From Anseongella ginsenosidimutans (GTDB lineage: Bacteria > Bacteroidota > Bacteroidia > Sphingobacteriales > Sphingobacteriaceae), in NCBI RefSeq assembly GCF_008033235.1, contig NZ_CP042432.1:1798001-1862000 (forward strand): DNA of 64,000 nucleotides, in the 5' to 3' direction. Positions 19,557-27,733 of this stretch are shown one piece after another. The notes under the pieces were generated by a model. That model had not been told where the DNA came from. It saw only the letters and a list, made by a program, of their open reading frames with translations, and did not search any database. Position numbers and translations under genes: made by a program. The stretch's first letter is position 1; each line of letters begins with the position of its first letter.

Positions 19557-19664
19557 CGCAGATTTTGGCGGGCCTGCGTCGCTCCGCTGATTTTTGGGGC
19601 CCCGGTTGCTTCGCACCCGCCCAAAAATCAAAGTCGCTCCTTCAGGCCCGCACAAAATCTGCTT
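19557..19664 (-). repeat. Double-stem palindromic element, copy A
   Basis: An imperfect palindrome of about 108 bp. The outer arms are CGCAGATTTTGGCGGGCCTG (19558-19577) and its near-complement in 19643-19662. The inner arms are TGATTTTTGGGGC (19588-19600) and GCCCAAAAATCA (19619-19630), with an apical module between them that includes TTGCTTCGCAC. An AGCGAC/GAGCGA-like asymmetric segment separates the stems. It is 28 bp downstream of phoU. Confidence 0.75.
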
Positions 19665-19704
19665 CTATTCGAAAGCCTGTAGCCCGCGCTCACCATTTTC
19701 AATA

Positions 19705-20395
19705 TTGGTTTGCCTTCGCTTTGCTCGGCAGTTGAGGAGTTGAATTGCCTTCGCTTCGCTCGGCAGTTGAGGAGTGTTTGCCTTCGCTTCGCTCGGCAGT
19801 TGAGGAGTTGAATTGCCTTCGCTTCGCTCGGCAGTTGATCAGTTGAGTGAGATTGCCTTTGCTTCGCGGTTGTTGAGTTGGTTGAATGCCTTCGCTTCGC
19901 TCGGCAGTTGATGAATTGAATCTTTCATTCATCTCCGGTTCATCATAACTAGGCTGACAGACACACACAGACGTAGTGGCACTGATTGGGGTTGGATGGC
20001 CTTTGCTTCGCCAGGCGGTTGGCGGGTGCTTGGTTTGCCTTCGCTTCGCTCGGCAGTTGAGGAGTTGGGTGAGATTGCGTTTGCTTCGCCCTGTCGTTGG
20101 CGGAGCGACTTGCCTTCGCTCGGAGTCTGATAACTTGAGTGAGATTGAATTGTTTTGCCTTGTGGTTGATGAGTTGGGCTGAATGTCTTGCCTTGTGGTT
20201 GAGTTGGGTTGGATTGCCTTTGCTTTGCTTGGCGGTTGTTGAGTTGGGCTGAATTGTCTTGCCTTGTGGTTGATGAGTTGGGTTGGATTGCCTTTGCTTT
20301 GCCTGGCGGTTGTTGAGTTGAATGTCTTGGCTTGATTGGGTTGAATTAATTGGTTTGAGTTGAATGTCTTGGCTTGAGGGGGCTTTGCGACGTGG
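19705..20395 (+). repeat. G/T-rich degenerate tandem array
   Basis: Around 15-18 units of about 30-40 bp. The best-conserved core is TGCCTTCGCTTCGCTCGGCA followed by GTTGAGGAGTTGAA. The units are close to identical at 19709-19835, less so later, and become a loose run of TTGAGTTGG and CCTTGTGGTTGA motifs after 20100. The core has GCC at one end and GGC at the other and could form a short hairpin. The plus strand is strongly G/T-rich. A non-repeat insert with a CACACACAGAC stretch lies at about 19925-19980. There is no credible coding sequence. Confidence 0.8.
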
Positions 20396-20456
20396 AACTG
20401 GGGATTTAAATCTTCAATTTGAAATGGGGGAGGGGACGGATGTCGTGGGCTGGCCA

Positions 20457-20565
20457 GCGGAATTTTGCGTTGTCCGCAGCGAGCGACTTTTGATTTTTAG
20501 GGCGGGCGCGTAGCGGCCGGGATCCTAAAAATCAGCCTGAGCGAGACCGGACAACCAAAATCCGC
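20457..20565 (+). repeat. Double-stem palindromic element, copy B
   Basis: A 109-bp palindrome of the same family as copy A, in opposite orientation. Outer arms: GCGGAATTTTGCGTTGTCCG (20457-20476) with CGGACAACCAAAATCCGC (20548-20565). Inner arms: TGATTTTTAGG (20491-20501) with CCTAAAAATCA (20524-20534). Conserved unpaired-looking segments are CAGCGAGCGACTT and GCCTGAGCGAGAC. The apical module contains GGCGGGCGCGTAGCGGCCGG. Confidence 0.8.
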
Positions 20566-20598
20566 GCCGTGCAGGAGGCCAATACCACCACCCACCAT

Positions 20599-20658
20599 TA
20601 AAACTCTAAACTTTAAACTCTAAACCTTAAACCATAAACTTTAAACTTCAAACTAAAA
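20599..20658 (-). repeat. Heptamer repeat array downstream of the 189-residue gene
   Basis: Minus-strand reading after the stop codon: a short leader GGCTTCGCAATCG and then eight 7-bp units such as TTTGAAG, TTTAAAG, TTTAGAG and TTTAAGG. Same family and same relative orientation as the arrays at 4.5, 10.5, 37.5 and 39.7 kb. Confidence 0.8.
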
Positions 20659-20671
20659 CGATTGCGAAGCC

Positions 20672-21241
20672 CTAGGCCGAAAGCCGGCGGCTTAAAACGT
20701 ATTCTACCTTTTGGAAGACTTGCTGAGGCTGGAGAGTGCGCCAGTTCAGGGTGTCGAGTTCGCCGCCGAAGTTGACGTAGTAGTCGATATTCTGGGAGCG
20801 GAATTCTTCGATTACGTGTTCGCGGAAGTTTATGAAAGCTATCCAGCCGTCTTCGATTTCCTGGAACCATTCTTCGTAGTAGCAATCGTCGGAAACATGG
20901 AAGTTCAGGATGTTCTCGCCGATGAGTATGAACTTATTGATGCCATGCTGCATCAGCCATTCCGCTACGTACCGCTTCAGGAACATGATGTCGTTATTGA
21001 TGCAGTCATTCCATTCGCCGATTAGTTCGATAATGCAGTAATTGTTATCGTAATCGGCAAAGAGGATTTTCAGGTAAAGTGTCTGGGAGCCGAAGTAGTC
21101 CCACTGGGGATGGATATAGTAGTTGTAGATCTGCTTATCAAACAGGAATTCGCTGTATTGCTGTTTGTAAAAGGGTGATTTACTGTCTTCGGAGGCGATA
21201 TAATCATCCCGCCATTTATAGAATGGTTCCAGCTCGTGCAT
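20672..21241 (-). CDS. Protein of unknown function (189 aa)
   Basis: I do not recognise this family with certainty. The 189-residue product is soluble-looking, acidic and unusually rich in aromatic residues (for instance YEEWFQEIEDGWIAFINF and IYNYYIHPQWDYFG), with no signal peptide, membrane helix or obvious catalytic motif. Composition and codon use look like those of a normal gene, and both ends are well defined (MHELEPFYKWRDDYI to YVLSRRLSA). It lies 36 bp downstream of murQ on the same strand, so it may be co-transcribed with that gene. It is followed by a heptamer array and palindromic copy B. Confidence 0.7.
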   Translation of the reverse strand: MHELEPFYKWRDDYIASEDSKSPFYKQQYSEFLFDKQIYNYYIHPQWDYFGSQTLYLKILFADYDNNYCIIELIGEWNDCINNDIMFLKRYVAEWLMQHGINKFILIGENILNFHVSDDCYYEEWFQEIEDGWIAFINFREHVIEEFRSQNIDYYVNFGGELDTLNWRTLQPQQVFQKVEYVLSRRLSA

Positions 21242-21277
21242 AACATTTTTGATTGCCGGTTGCCAGAATTCCGGGTT

Positions 21278-22087
21278 TCAGACTTTCTGGTTTCCGTCGA
21301 TTGCTTTTCTAACGCTGCCGAATTCTTTCAATAATTTTTCAGCGGTTTCCTGGTCGGTTTTCAGCGCGTTCATGATCATTCTTATGCCCCGGTCTACAAG
21401 CTTCGTGTTGCTCAGCTGCATGTCGACCATTTTATTCCCTTTCACGCGGCCAAGTTTTATCATGACCGAGGTGCTGATCATATTCAACACCAGTTTCTGG
21501 GCGGTTCCCGCTTTCATTCTTGTAGAACCGGTCACAAATTCCGGGCCTACCACTACTTCAACAGGATGCCGCGCGGAACGGGCTACGGGGCTGCCTTCAT
21601 TGCATACGATGCAACCGGTCTCCAGGCCATTCCTGTTGGCTTCTTCCAGGCCGCCGATCACGTATGGCGTTGTTCCGGAAGCGGCAATGCCTACTACCAC
21701 ATCGTTTTTACCGATGTTATAGCTTAACAAATCTTTCCACGCCTGGGTTTTATTGTCCTCAGCAAATTCCACTGCTTTGCGAATAGCCTTATCCCCGCCG
21801 GCGATGAGGCCGATAACGGTATTATGATCCACCCCGAATGTGGGAGGGCACTCCGATGCGTCCAATATGCCCAGCCGCCCGCTTGTCCCGGCCCCGATAT
21901 AGAATAACCTTCCCCCTGCTTTCATTTTGTTAATGATCACGTCCACCAGCTTTTCGATTGCCGGTATGGCTTTTGCTACTGCCAAGGGTACTGTTTGGTC
22001 TTCTTTATTGATACTGGACAGGATCTCACCGGTCTCCATGTTTTCGAGATTGTCGTAGGAGGAGTCAGATTCCGTTATTCTTTTCAT
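21278..22087 (-). CDS. murQ: N-acetylmuramic acid 6-phosphate etherase
   Basis: Cleaves the lactyl ether of MurNAc-6-phosphate to give GlcNAc-6-phosphate and lactate during peptidoglycan recycling. The start at 22087 gives MKRITESDSSYDNLENMETG, the standard N terminus, and a protein of 269 residues. The SIS domain shows FYIGAGTSGRLGILDASECP, the catalytic Glu region and VGIAASGTTPYVIGGLEEAN. NEGSPVARSARHPVEVVVGPE and GSTRMKAGTAQKLVLNM follow. A longer start at 22126 adds residues not seen in the family. It is divergent from the S41 protease gene (68 bp between starts). Confidence 0.95.
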   Translation of the reverse strand: MKRITESDSSYDNLENMETGEILSSINKEDQTVPLAVAKAIPAIEKLVDVIINKMKAGGRLFYIGAGTSGRLGILDASECPPTFGVDHNTVIGLIAGGDKAIRKAVEFAEDNKTQAWKDLLSYNIGKNDVVVGIAASGTTPYVIGGLEEANRNGLETGCIVCNEGSPVARSARHPVEVVVGPEFVTGSTRMKAGTAQKLVLNMISTSVMIKLGRVKGNKMVDMQLSNTKLVDRGIRMIMNALKTDQETAEKLLKEFGSVRKAIDGNQKV

Positions 22088-22155
22088 GCTGTATGTAATG
22101 GATATAAATTTCCTGATTGCTGCCAAAATTCATAAAAATTTTTATAATTAGCGGT

Positions 22156-23787
22156 ATGAACGGGCGACAAAGAAGAAGAACTATGTATAATTTGCGCCTG
22201 GCAATGGCTGGGGCGCTTATCATGGTGCTTGGAATGTACTTTGGCAGCAAGATGAATGACAATAGCGGGCTGCGGAGTGCATTCGATTTTCCCTTCAACT
22301 TCCGGAAGTCAGATAAACTCGAGGAGATCATGGAACTTATCGAGGAACGTTACGTTGATTCCATTGATTTTGCCAGGCTGGAGCGGAATGCCCTGGAAGA
22401 GATCCTCAAGCACCTGGACCCTCACTCCAGCTATATTCCTGCCTCTGAATTCAAGCGCATGAACGCGAAGCTGAAGGGCCGGTTTGACGGGATCGGCGTC
22501 GAATTCAGGATGATGAATGACACGGTACTGGCTGTTACCGTGGAGCGGGACGGACCGGCGGAACAGGCCGGGATCAGGCCGGGAGACAAGATCATTACTG
22601 TGGATGGGACAACTGTTTCGGGTGAAGGAATGACGAACGGAAGCATCGTGAACCTTATCCGCGGGCCGGAAGGTACTTCGGTTCGCCTTGAAGTGAAAAG
22701 ATACAAGACGCCGGATATCCTGGAGTTTGACGTAAAACGCGGTAAGATCCCTATCAATAGTGTGGAAGTGAGCTTTATGCTCAATGAAGAAACAGGCTAT
22801 ATCAAGGTGAACCGTTTCGCGGCCAGTACGCATAGCGAATTTGTGCTGGCAGCAGGCGAGTTGAAAGACCTTGGGATGATAAATATGGTGCTTGACCTCA
22901 GGAACAACGGCGGCGGGTACCTTTCCCAGGCGATTGCCCTTGCGGATGAATTTCTTACCAGGCGCCAGCTGATCGTTTATACCGAAGGCTATAATTACCC
23001 GAAAGAAGAATATTTTGCTACCTCCAACGGGCTTTTTGAGGAAGGAAAGCTGGTGGTGCTTATTAACGAAGGAACGGCTTCGGCCAGCGAGGTGCTTTCG
23101 GGGGCGCTGCAGGACCTGGACCGGGCAACGCTGATAGGCCGCCGTTCTTTCGGCAAGGGGCTGGTGCAGCGGCAAACTACCTTTCCCGACGGTTCGGCGC
23201 TGCGCCTTACCATTGCCCGTTACTACACGCCGCTCGGGCGTTCCATCCAGAAACCTTACAGCCAGGGAACGGACGTGTATTTCCAGGAACTGAGCCGGCG
23301 TCTTGAAAGAGGAGAGCTTTACTCCCTGGATAGCATGGAAGCCGCTTTTCCGGATTCGCTGAAAGTGGTTACCGCAGCCGGCAAAGTGTTATACGGCGGC
23401 GGCGGCATATTGCCGGATATTTTTGTACCAGTTGATACTGTTGGGGTTACGGCTTTTTACCGGGAACTGTACGCCAATGACGTAGTGTATGATTTTACGT
23501 ACCGGTATATAGACCGGCAGATGGCCTCGCTTTCGGCTTATGAAAGCCTTGACGATTTCGCGGCATCCTTCTCGCTGGCTGATTCGAGTTTTGCCCGCCT
23601 GGTGAGCCTGGCTGCGGAAGAAGAAGTAAGGGCGCCGGAGCCGGAAGTCAGCGCTTCGGAGGCCTTGCTGAAGAACCAGGTTAAGGCTTTGATTGCAAGG
23701 CGGTTCTGGGGATACGCGGGTTTCTATAAGGTTACCCTGACGCGTGACGAGGCCATTAACCAGGCGCTGCAGGTAATTAGTGAATAA
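22156..23787 (+). CDS. S41 family C-terminal processing peptidase
   Basis: Serine protease of the CtpA/Tsp type, 543 residues from ATG 22156 (alternatives at 22117 and 22183). An N-terminal signal anchor (MYNLRLAMAGALIMVLGMYFG) places it in the periplasm. A helical region contains EEILKHLDPHSSYIP, and a PDZ domain covers about residues 85-170 (GIGVEFRMMNDTVLAVTVER, AGIRPGDKIITVDG). The protease core has RNNGGGYL, the nucleophile Ser in NEGTASASEVLSGALQD and the Lys in RRSFGKGLVQ, forming the Ser-Lys dyad. A C-terminal extension of about 120 residues is helical. Substrates are unknown; such enzymes process or degrade periplasmic proteins from their C termini. Confidence 0.92.
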   Translation: MNGRQRRRTMYNLRLAMAGALIMVLGMYFGSKMNDNSGLRSAFDFPFNFRKSDKLEEIMELIEERYVDSIDFARLERNALEEILKHLDPHSSYIPASEFKRMNAKLKGRFDGIGVEFRMMNDTVLAVTVERDGPAEQAGIRPGDKIITVDGTTVSGEGMTNGSIVNLIRGPEGTSVRLEVKRYKTPDILEFDVKRGKIPINSVEVSFMLNEETGYIKVNRFAASTHSEFVLAAGELKDLGMINMVLDLRNNGGGYLSQAIALADEFLTRRQLIVYTEGYNYPKEEYFATSNGLFEEGKLVVLINEGTASASEVLSGALQDLDRATLIGRRSFGKGLVQRQTTFPDGSALRLTIARYYTPLGRSIQKPYSQGTDVYFQELSRRLERGELYSLDSMEAAFPDSLKVVTAAGKVLYGGGGILPDIFVPVDTVGVTAFYRELYANDVVYDFTYRYIDRQMASLSAYESLDDFAASFSLADSSFARLVSLAAEEEVRAPEPEVSASEALLKNQVKALIARRFWGYAGFYKVTLTRDEAINQALQVISE

Positions 23788-23820
23788 GCTACAAGTAATT
23801 AGTGAATAATAAGAAAGGAC

Positions 23821-23856
23821 AAAAAAAAGTCCTGGTAGTGGTACCAGGACTTTTTT
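23821..23856. terminator. Bidirectional intrinsic terminator
   Basis: Perfect hairpin GTCCTGGTA-GTGG-TACCAGGAC (23829-23850) flanked by an A run on the left and a T run on the right, so it can terminate both the S41 protease gene (+) and the convergent small lipoprotein gene (-). Confidence 0.92.
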
Positions 23857-23885
23857 CTTCCGGAATACGCCTTCAGGCGTTGGAA

Positions 23886-24083
23886 TTACAGAGAGTCAGC
23901 GCTAACTGAATCTGCAGATTCTTCAGCAGCAGCCTGTTCAGCGGCAGCAATAGAATCTGCCTGGGCAGCCATTTCGAGGGAATCCTGAAGAGCTTTTTCT
24001 TCTGACTCCTGGCTTGCCTGGGGATTACATGCTACAGCTGCAAACATTCCGGCGCTTAATAATAATGCAAATACTTTTTTCAT
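23886..24083 (-). CDS. Small Ala/Glu/Ser-rich lipoprotein
   Basis: A 65-residue predicted lipoprotein. The signal peptide MKKVFALLLSAGMFAAVAC has the lipobox AAVAC, and the mature part (about 46 residues) is acidic and made almost entirely of A, E, S, D and Q with no cysteine beyond the lipidated one. It may be helical. A consensus TAnnTTTG box lies 26 bp upstream and a strong terminator lies downstream, so it is a well-bounded single-gene unit. Small lipoproteins of this kind are often very abundant in Bacteroidota; no specific role can be given. Confidence 0.8.
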   Translation of the reverse strand: MKKVFALLLSAGMFAAVACNPQASQESEEKALQDSLEMAAQADSIAAAEQAAAEESADSVSADSL

Positions 24084-24109
24084 TTTGATACTAGGGTTTA
24101 AAACTGGGG

Positions 24110-24117
24110 CAAAGATA
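24110..24117 (-). promoter_or_regulatory. -7 promoter box of the small lipoprotein gene
   Basis: The minus strand reads TATCTTTG, a perfect TAnnTTTG match, giving a leader of about 20 nt before the ATG at 24083. Confidence 0.55.
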
Positions 24118-24156
24118 AAGCATTTTTTTAATTTGCATCTTTTCCGACTATAAATT

Positions 24157-25461
24157 TTATTTCTGGCGGAAGTAAATACTTACCGGAACTCCGCTGAAGT
24201 CAAAATTTTCTCTGAGTTTATTTTCAAGGAAGCGTTTATAGGGATCCTTTATGTACTGGGGCAGGTTACAGAAGAAGGCAAAAGCCGGCGACGCGCTTTT
24301 TAACTGCGTGATATACTTGATCTTAATGTACTTTCCTTTCAGGGAAGGGGGCGGAGTCTGGTTGATGACTTCCAGCATGACATCATTAAGTTTTGAGGTG
24401 GGGATATGTTTCTCCCGGTTCTTAAATACCTTGAACGCGGTCTCTATCACTTTCAGAATACGCTGTTTCTCCGGAACAGACGTGAAAAGTATAGGGACAT
24501 CGGTAAACGGGGCTATCTTTTCCCGGATCTGCTTTTCGTAATGCCGGGTGCTTGCCTGGTCTTTTTCTATGAGGTCCCACTTGTTGACCACGATGACCAC
24601 GCCTTTCCGTTTCTTTTCTGCAAGGTGGAAGATATTTACGTCCTGTGATTCAAACTCACTGCCGGCATCGATCATTAAAATGCAGATATCGGCTTGTTCT
24701 ACCGCCTTAATGGTTCGCATCACGGAATAGAACTCGATGTTTTCCTTCACCTTTGTTTTCTTCCTTAGCCCGGCGGTATCGATAAGCCTGAATTCGTACC
24801 CGAACTGGTTGTACGTTGTTTCAATGGCGTCACGGGTAGTTCCCGCGACAGTGGTTACAATGTTCCGGTCCTTGCCCAGCAAGGCGTTGATCAGAGAAGA
24901 TTTGCCCACGTTCGGCCGTCCTACGATGGCAAAACCCGGAAGTTTTTCTTTATCCGTCTCTGCATCCGGATTCAGGTGGCTTACAACCGCGTCGAGTAAT
25001 TCGCCTGTGCCGCTGCCACTGTTGGCGGCGATGCCAAATATTTCTCCGAGCCCTAACGAATGGAACTCATGAATATCGGGTAGTTGTTTATTATTGTCCA
25101 CCTTATTGGCGACCACCAATACCGGTTTATTGCTGCGCCGTAAGAGAGCGGCGATATGATCGTCCATATCGGTTACGCCGGTGGTTACGTCTACCACGAA
25201 AAGCAGCACCGTAGCTTCTTCAATGGCAATGTGTACCTGCTCCCGGATGGCCTTCTCAAATACATCTTCGGAATGCGCGACGAATCCGCCCGTATCAATG
25301 ACCGTAAAAGGCCTTCCCGTCCATTCGGCGAAGCCGTAGTGCCTGTCCCTGGTTACCCCGCTGACATTGTCAACGATGGCCTGCCTGGTTTCCGTAAGCC
25401 GGTTAAACAGGGTGGATTTTCCTACGTTGGGCCTTCCAACGATTGCTACTATATTGCTCAT
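24157..25461 (-). CDS. der: Ribosome biogenesis GTPase Der (EngA)
   Basis: Essential GTPase with two tandem G domains that acts in 50S subunit assembly. 434 residues: G domain 1 starts at [16 protein letters not shown] (P-loop near residue 8) with DTGG and NKVD. G domain 2 starts at [16 protein letters not shown] with DTAGLRKK and NKWD. A KH-like C-terminal domain follows, with [20 protein letters not shown] and the FCNLP segment typical of the family. The ATG overlaps the era stop codon (ATGA), so translation of the two GTPases is probably coupled. Confidence 0.97.
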   Translation of the reverse strand: MSNIVAIVGRPNVGKSTLFNRLTETRQAIVDNVSGVTRDRHYGFAEWTGRPFTVIDTGGFVAHSEDVFEKAIREQVHIAIEEATVLLFVVDVTTGVTDMDDHIAALLRRSNKPVLVVANKVDNNKQLPDIHEFHSLGLGEIFGIAANSGSGTGELLDAVVSHLNPDAETDKEKLPGFAIVGRPNVGKSSLINALLGKDRNIVTTVAGTTRDAIETTYNQFGYEFRLIDTAGLRKKTKVKENIEFYSVMRTIKAVEQADICILMIDAGSEFESQDVNIFHLAEKKRKGVVIVVNKWDLIEKDQASTRHYEKQIREKIAPFTDVPILFTSVPEKQRILKVIETAFKVFKNREKHIPTSKLNDVMLEVINQTPPPSLKGKYIKIKYITQLKSASPAFAFFCNLPQYIKDPYKRFLENKLRENFDFSGVPVSIYFRQK

Positions 25462-26333
25462 TCGTATCCAAATTGTTTGAGGTAATTTTCCCGGTTCCGC
25501 CAGTCTTTGATTACTTTTACATGTACTTCCAGGAAAACTTTTTTCTGCAGGAACTCTTCCATTTCCAGCCTTGAGGCGGTAGCGATTTTTTTCAAAAGCT
25601 CGCCGTTCTTGCCGATAATGATCCCTTTTTGAGTATCCCTTTCCGTAATGATCTCCGCGCTGATGCGGTTGATGCCGGGTTCCTCTTTAAAGGAATTGAT
25701 CACCACTTCTGTGCTGTAGGGGATTTCCTTCCGGCAATGCTCGAAGATCTTTCCCCTGATTATCTCTGACACGAAAAAACGTTCATTCCTGTCGGTGAGT
25801 TCGTCTTCTCCGTAAAAAGGCGGGTGTTCCGGCAGGTTTTCCTTGATGAATTCATAGACCGCCTGCACGTTATAGCCTTCCCGGGCGGAGATGACAAATA
25901 CGGCCTTAGGCTGCAGCGTCTGCTCCCAGTAAAGCACCTTTTCCTTCAGGGTGGCTTCATCCGAGGTGTCGGCTTTGTTGATCAGTACGGCCACGGGGGC
26001 TTCCAGGCGCTTTAATTTTTCTACCATCCTGCTTTCATCATGACGCTCGTTGACATCGGTCACTAATAATACCACGTCCGCATCTGTCAGCGACTCGTTA
26101 ACGCTGCTCATCATGGATTTCTGCAGGCCGTATTTGGGCTCGATCATTCCCGGCGTATCTGAAAACACCATTTGCATGTCCGGTTCATTCACGATCCCGA
26201 TGATGCGGTGGCGCGTGGTTTGCGCCTTTGATGTGATCACCGACATCTTCTCTCCGACCATGGCATTCATGAGCGTAGATTTACCCGCGTTAGGTTTTCC
26301 AATGATACTTACGAAGCCTGCCTTATGCGTCAT
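25458..26333 (-). CDS. era: GTPase Era
   Basis: GTPase that binds 16S rRNA and assists 30S maturation. 291 residues, with the P-loop [15 protein letters not shown] at about 11-25, switch and G3 region SDTPGM, G4 NKAD, and a C-terminal KH domain with the RNA-binding [10 protein letters not shown] loop. The start [20 protein letters not shown] matches the family. A perfect TACCTTTG box ends 4 nt before the ATG, so the transcript may be leaderless. era and der form an overlapping pair. Confidence 0.97.
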   Translation of the reverse strand: MTHKAGFVSIIGKPNAGKSTLMNAMVGEKMSVITSKAQTTRHRIIGIVNEPDMQMVFSDTPGMIEPKYGLQKSMMSSVNESLTDADVVLLVTDVNERHDESRMVEKLKRLEAPVAVLINKADTSDEATLKEKVLYWEQTLQPKAVFVISAREGYNVQAVYEFIKENLPEHPPFYGEDELTDRNERFFVSEIIRGKIFEHCRKEIPYSTEVVINSFKEEPGINRISAEIITERDTQKGIIIGKNGELLKKIATASRLEMEEFLQKKVFLEVHVKVIKDWRNRENYLKQFGYE

Positions 26334-26337
26334 GGGG

Positions 26338-26345
26338 CAAAGGTA
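26338..26345 (-). promoter_or_regulatory. -7 promoter box directly before era
   Basis: The minus strand reads TACCTTTG followed by CCCC and the era ATG. With the normal -7 position, transcription would start at or next to the A of the ATG. Confidence 0.55.
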
Positions 26346-26392
26346 CGCAATTTGGCGATTGAAAATGTACGTGTTTCCGAGAGAAGATCGGC

Positions 26393-26575
26393 CTACAGGT
26401 TGACAAACCGATCAATGAACGCTTCGGCAAAGTCCGACGCCATTACAGTGTTGTTCAGTTTGGAACGCAGGTGATTTTGAAAGGCTATTACCGGAATCCT
26501 TTTGCTTACCTGCGAAAGTCCCCGCTTTGGAGCGGCTTTCCTACTCAAATCCGGATTTGCGCAGTATTCAGGCAC
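26393..26575 (-). other. Uncertain 60-residue reading frame
   Basis: A GTG-initiated frame (MPEYCANPDLSRKAAPKRGL at the N terminus, SDFAEAFIDRFVNL at the C terminus) that overlaps the stop of the AraC-type gene by a few bases. The composition of its second half looks protein-like and could be the tail of a lost gene, but I recognise no family. It is the only candidate in the 234 bp between era and the AraC-type gene. Confidence 0.25.
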
Positions 26576-27711
26576 GCTTCTTTTCGTGAAGAGAAAGGAA
26601 TTCCTTTGGCGTCATGTTCTCCGACGCCTTGAATGCACGCTGGAAGGTAGCGAGGGAATTGAATCCCGCGTCGAAGGCCAGGGCGGCAATGGTTAGCTTC
26701 CGGCTTTCCGGCTTCAGCATGCTCGTTTTTACGGTACTGACCCGGTAGCTATTCACAAACTCGTTAAAGCTTTTGTCAATATGCTGGTTCAGGACGGCCG
26801 AAATGGTTTTCTGCGGAATGCCGGTGTGCGCTGAAAGCCGCTGAAGGCTGAAGGAGCGATCAAGGAACAGTTTATCTTCCTCCATTGCTTTCTGAAGCTG
26901 CCTGATGCTCTGAGCGACGATCTCTCCGGACAGGGACTGGGAAGGGCTTCCTTTTGCCGGCGGGCGGGAAGCAAGCCGGTAAGACATGGAGTATCCTTTT
27001 ATGCCCAGCCAGTAAATCAAAAGCGCCAGGGGCACGTAGATAGGGTACCAGTCAAAAGTATCCAGCATGAAGTCGGTATAGCGGGGGATCACGTAGGGAA
27101 TCAGGTAGAGGAGCCAGATGAGCTGGAAAACGAGGAAAATGCGTACGAAGTGCCGCAGCCATTTAACGTCTGTATACTGCTGCCCATCGTTCTTCGTTTT
27201 TAATCCGGAAAGGAACCTTTCAGAAAGCCAGAGATAAACCGTGACCGATATCCAGCGGGGAATATCGGAATAGACATTATACTGGTCGATAAAATTTCCC
27301 CATGGCCGTGGATTATCTTTCAGTAAGCCCCAAAGAACGCCTAACAAGAAAATAATTGCTGCCAGTTGGGGGACGATGTCGATGATCACGGGTAAAAATG
27401 CCTCCGTTGCCGGCGGCTCAGTGCAAAGCCCGGATCCAGGTATGCCTTGACATAAAAAAGATCAGCGGCCCGAACGGCATAATAATGATCAGCGGGATAA
27501 GATAAGACAGGAACTCAAGAAGCGGATAGCCAAACCAGCTATTGAACGATGCGTACAGGCAGAAGCTGGCCAGCGCCATCAGAAAAAGCAGTACACCCAG
27601 TAAGCGGTTCGGCAGCCGGGGTTCCTTCCGCACGAAAAGCAGGATGCTTACAATGAATCCCTGGGTGGCGCCCAAAAGGATGATCGTTTCGAAAATAGTC
27701 GTCCAGGCCAT
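26568..27711 (-). pseudogene. Membrane-anchored AraC-type regulator, interrupted by two frameshifts
   Basis: Transcriptional regulator of a class common in Bacteroidota: an N-terminal block of about seven membrane helices with a C-terminal AraC-type helix-turn-helix pair (LQRLSAHTGIPQKTISAVLN and TIAALAFDAGFNSLATFQRA, ending MTPKEFLSLHEKKRA). The reading frame is broken twice. One base is missing from the A6 run at 27454-27459 and another from the GGG at 27390-27392 (plus-strand coordinates). The 60 bp between them still encode, in the third frame, the family-typical YVKAYLDPGFALSRRQRRHF. With both bases restored the protein would be about 381 residues. The pieces visible as separate frames are 27418-27711 and 26568-27389. 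Either a sequencing artefact or recent inactivation; target genes are unknown. Confidence 0.72.
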
Positions 27712-27733
27712 ATTCCCGATCGCATTTGAAATT

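Noticed and set aside
19699-19968. Minus-strand 89-codon frame with repeated STAERSEG
   Set aside because: It is a translation of the G/T-rich tandem array; repetition is at DNA level and there is no start context or homologue I can recognise.
19705-20395. CRISPR array
   Set aside because: Units are degenerate and nearly contiguous with no unique spacers of constant length, and no cas genes are nearby.
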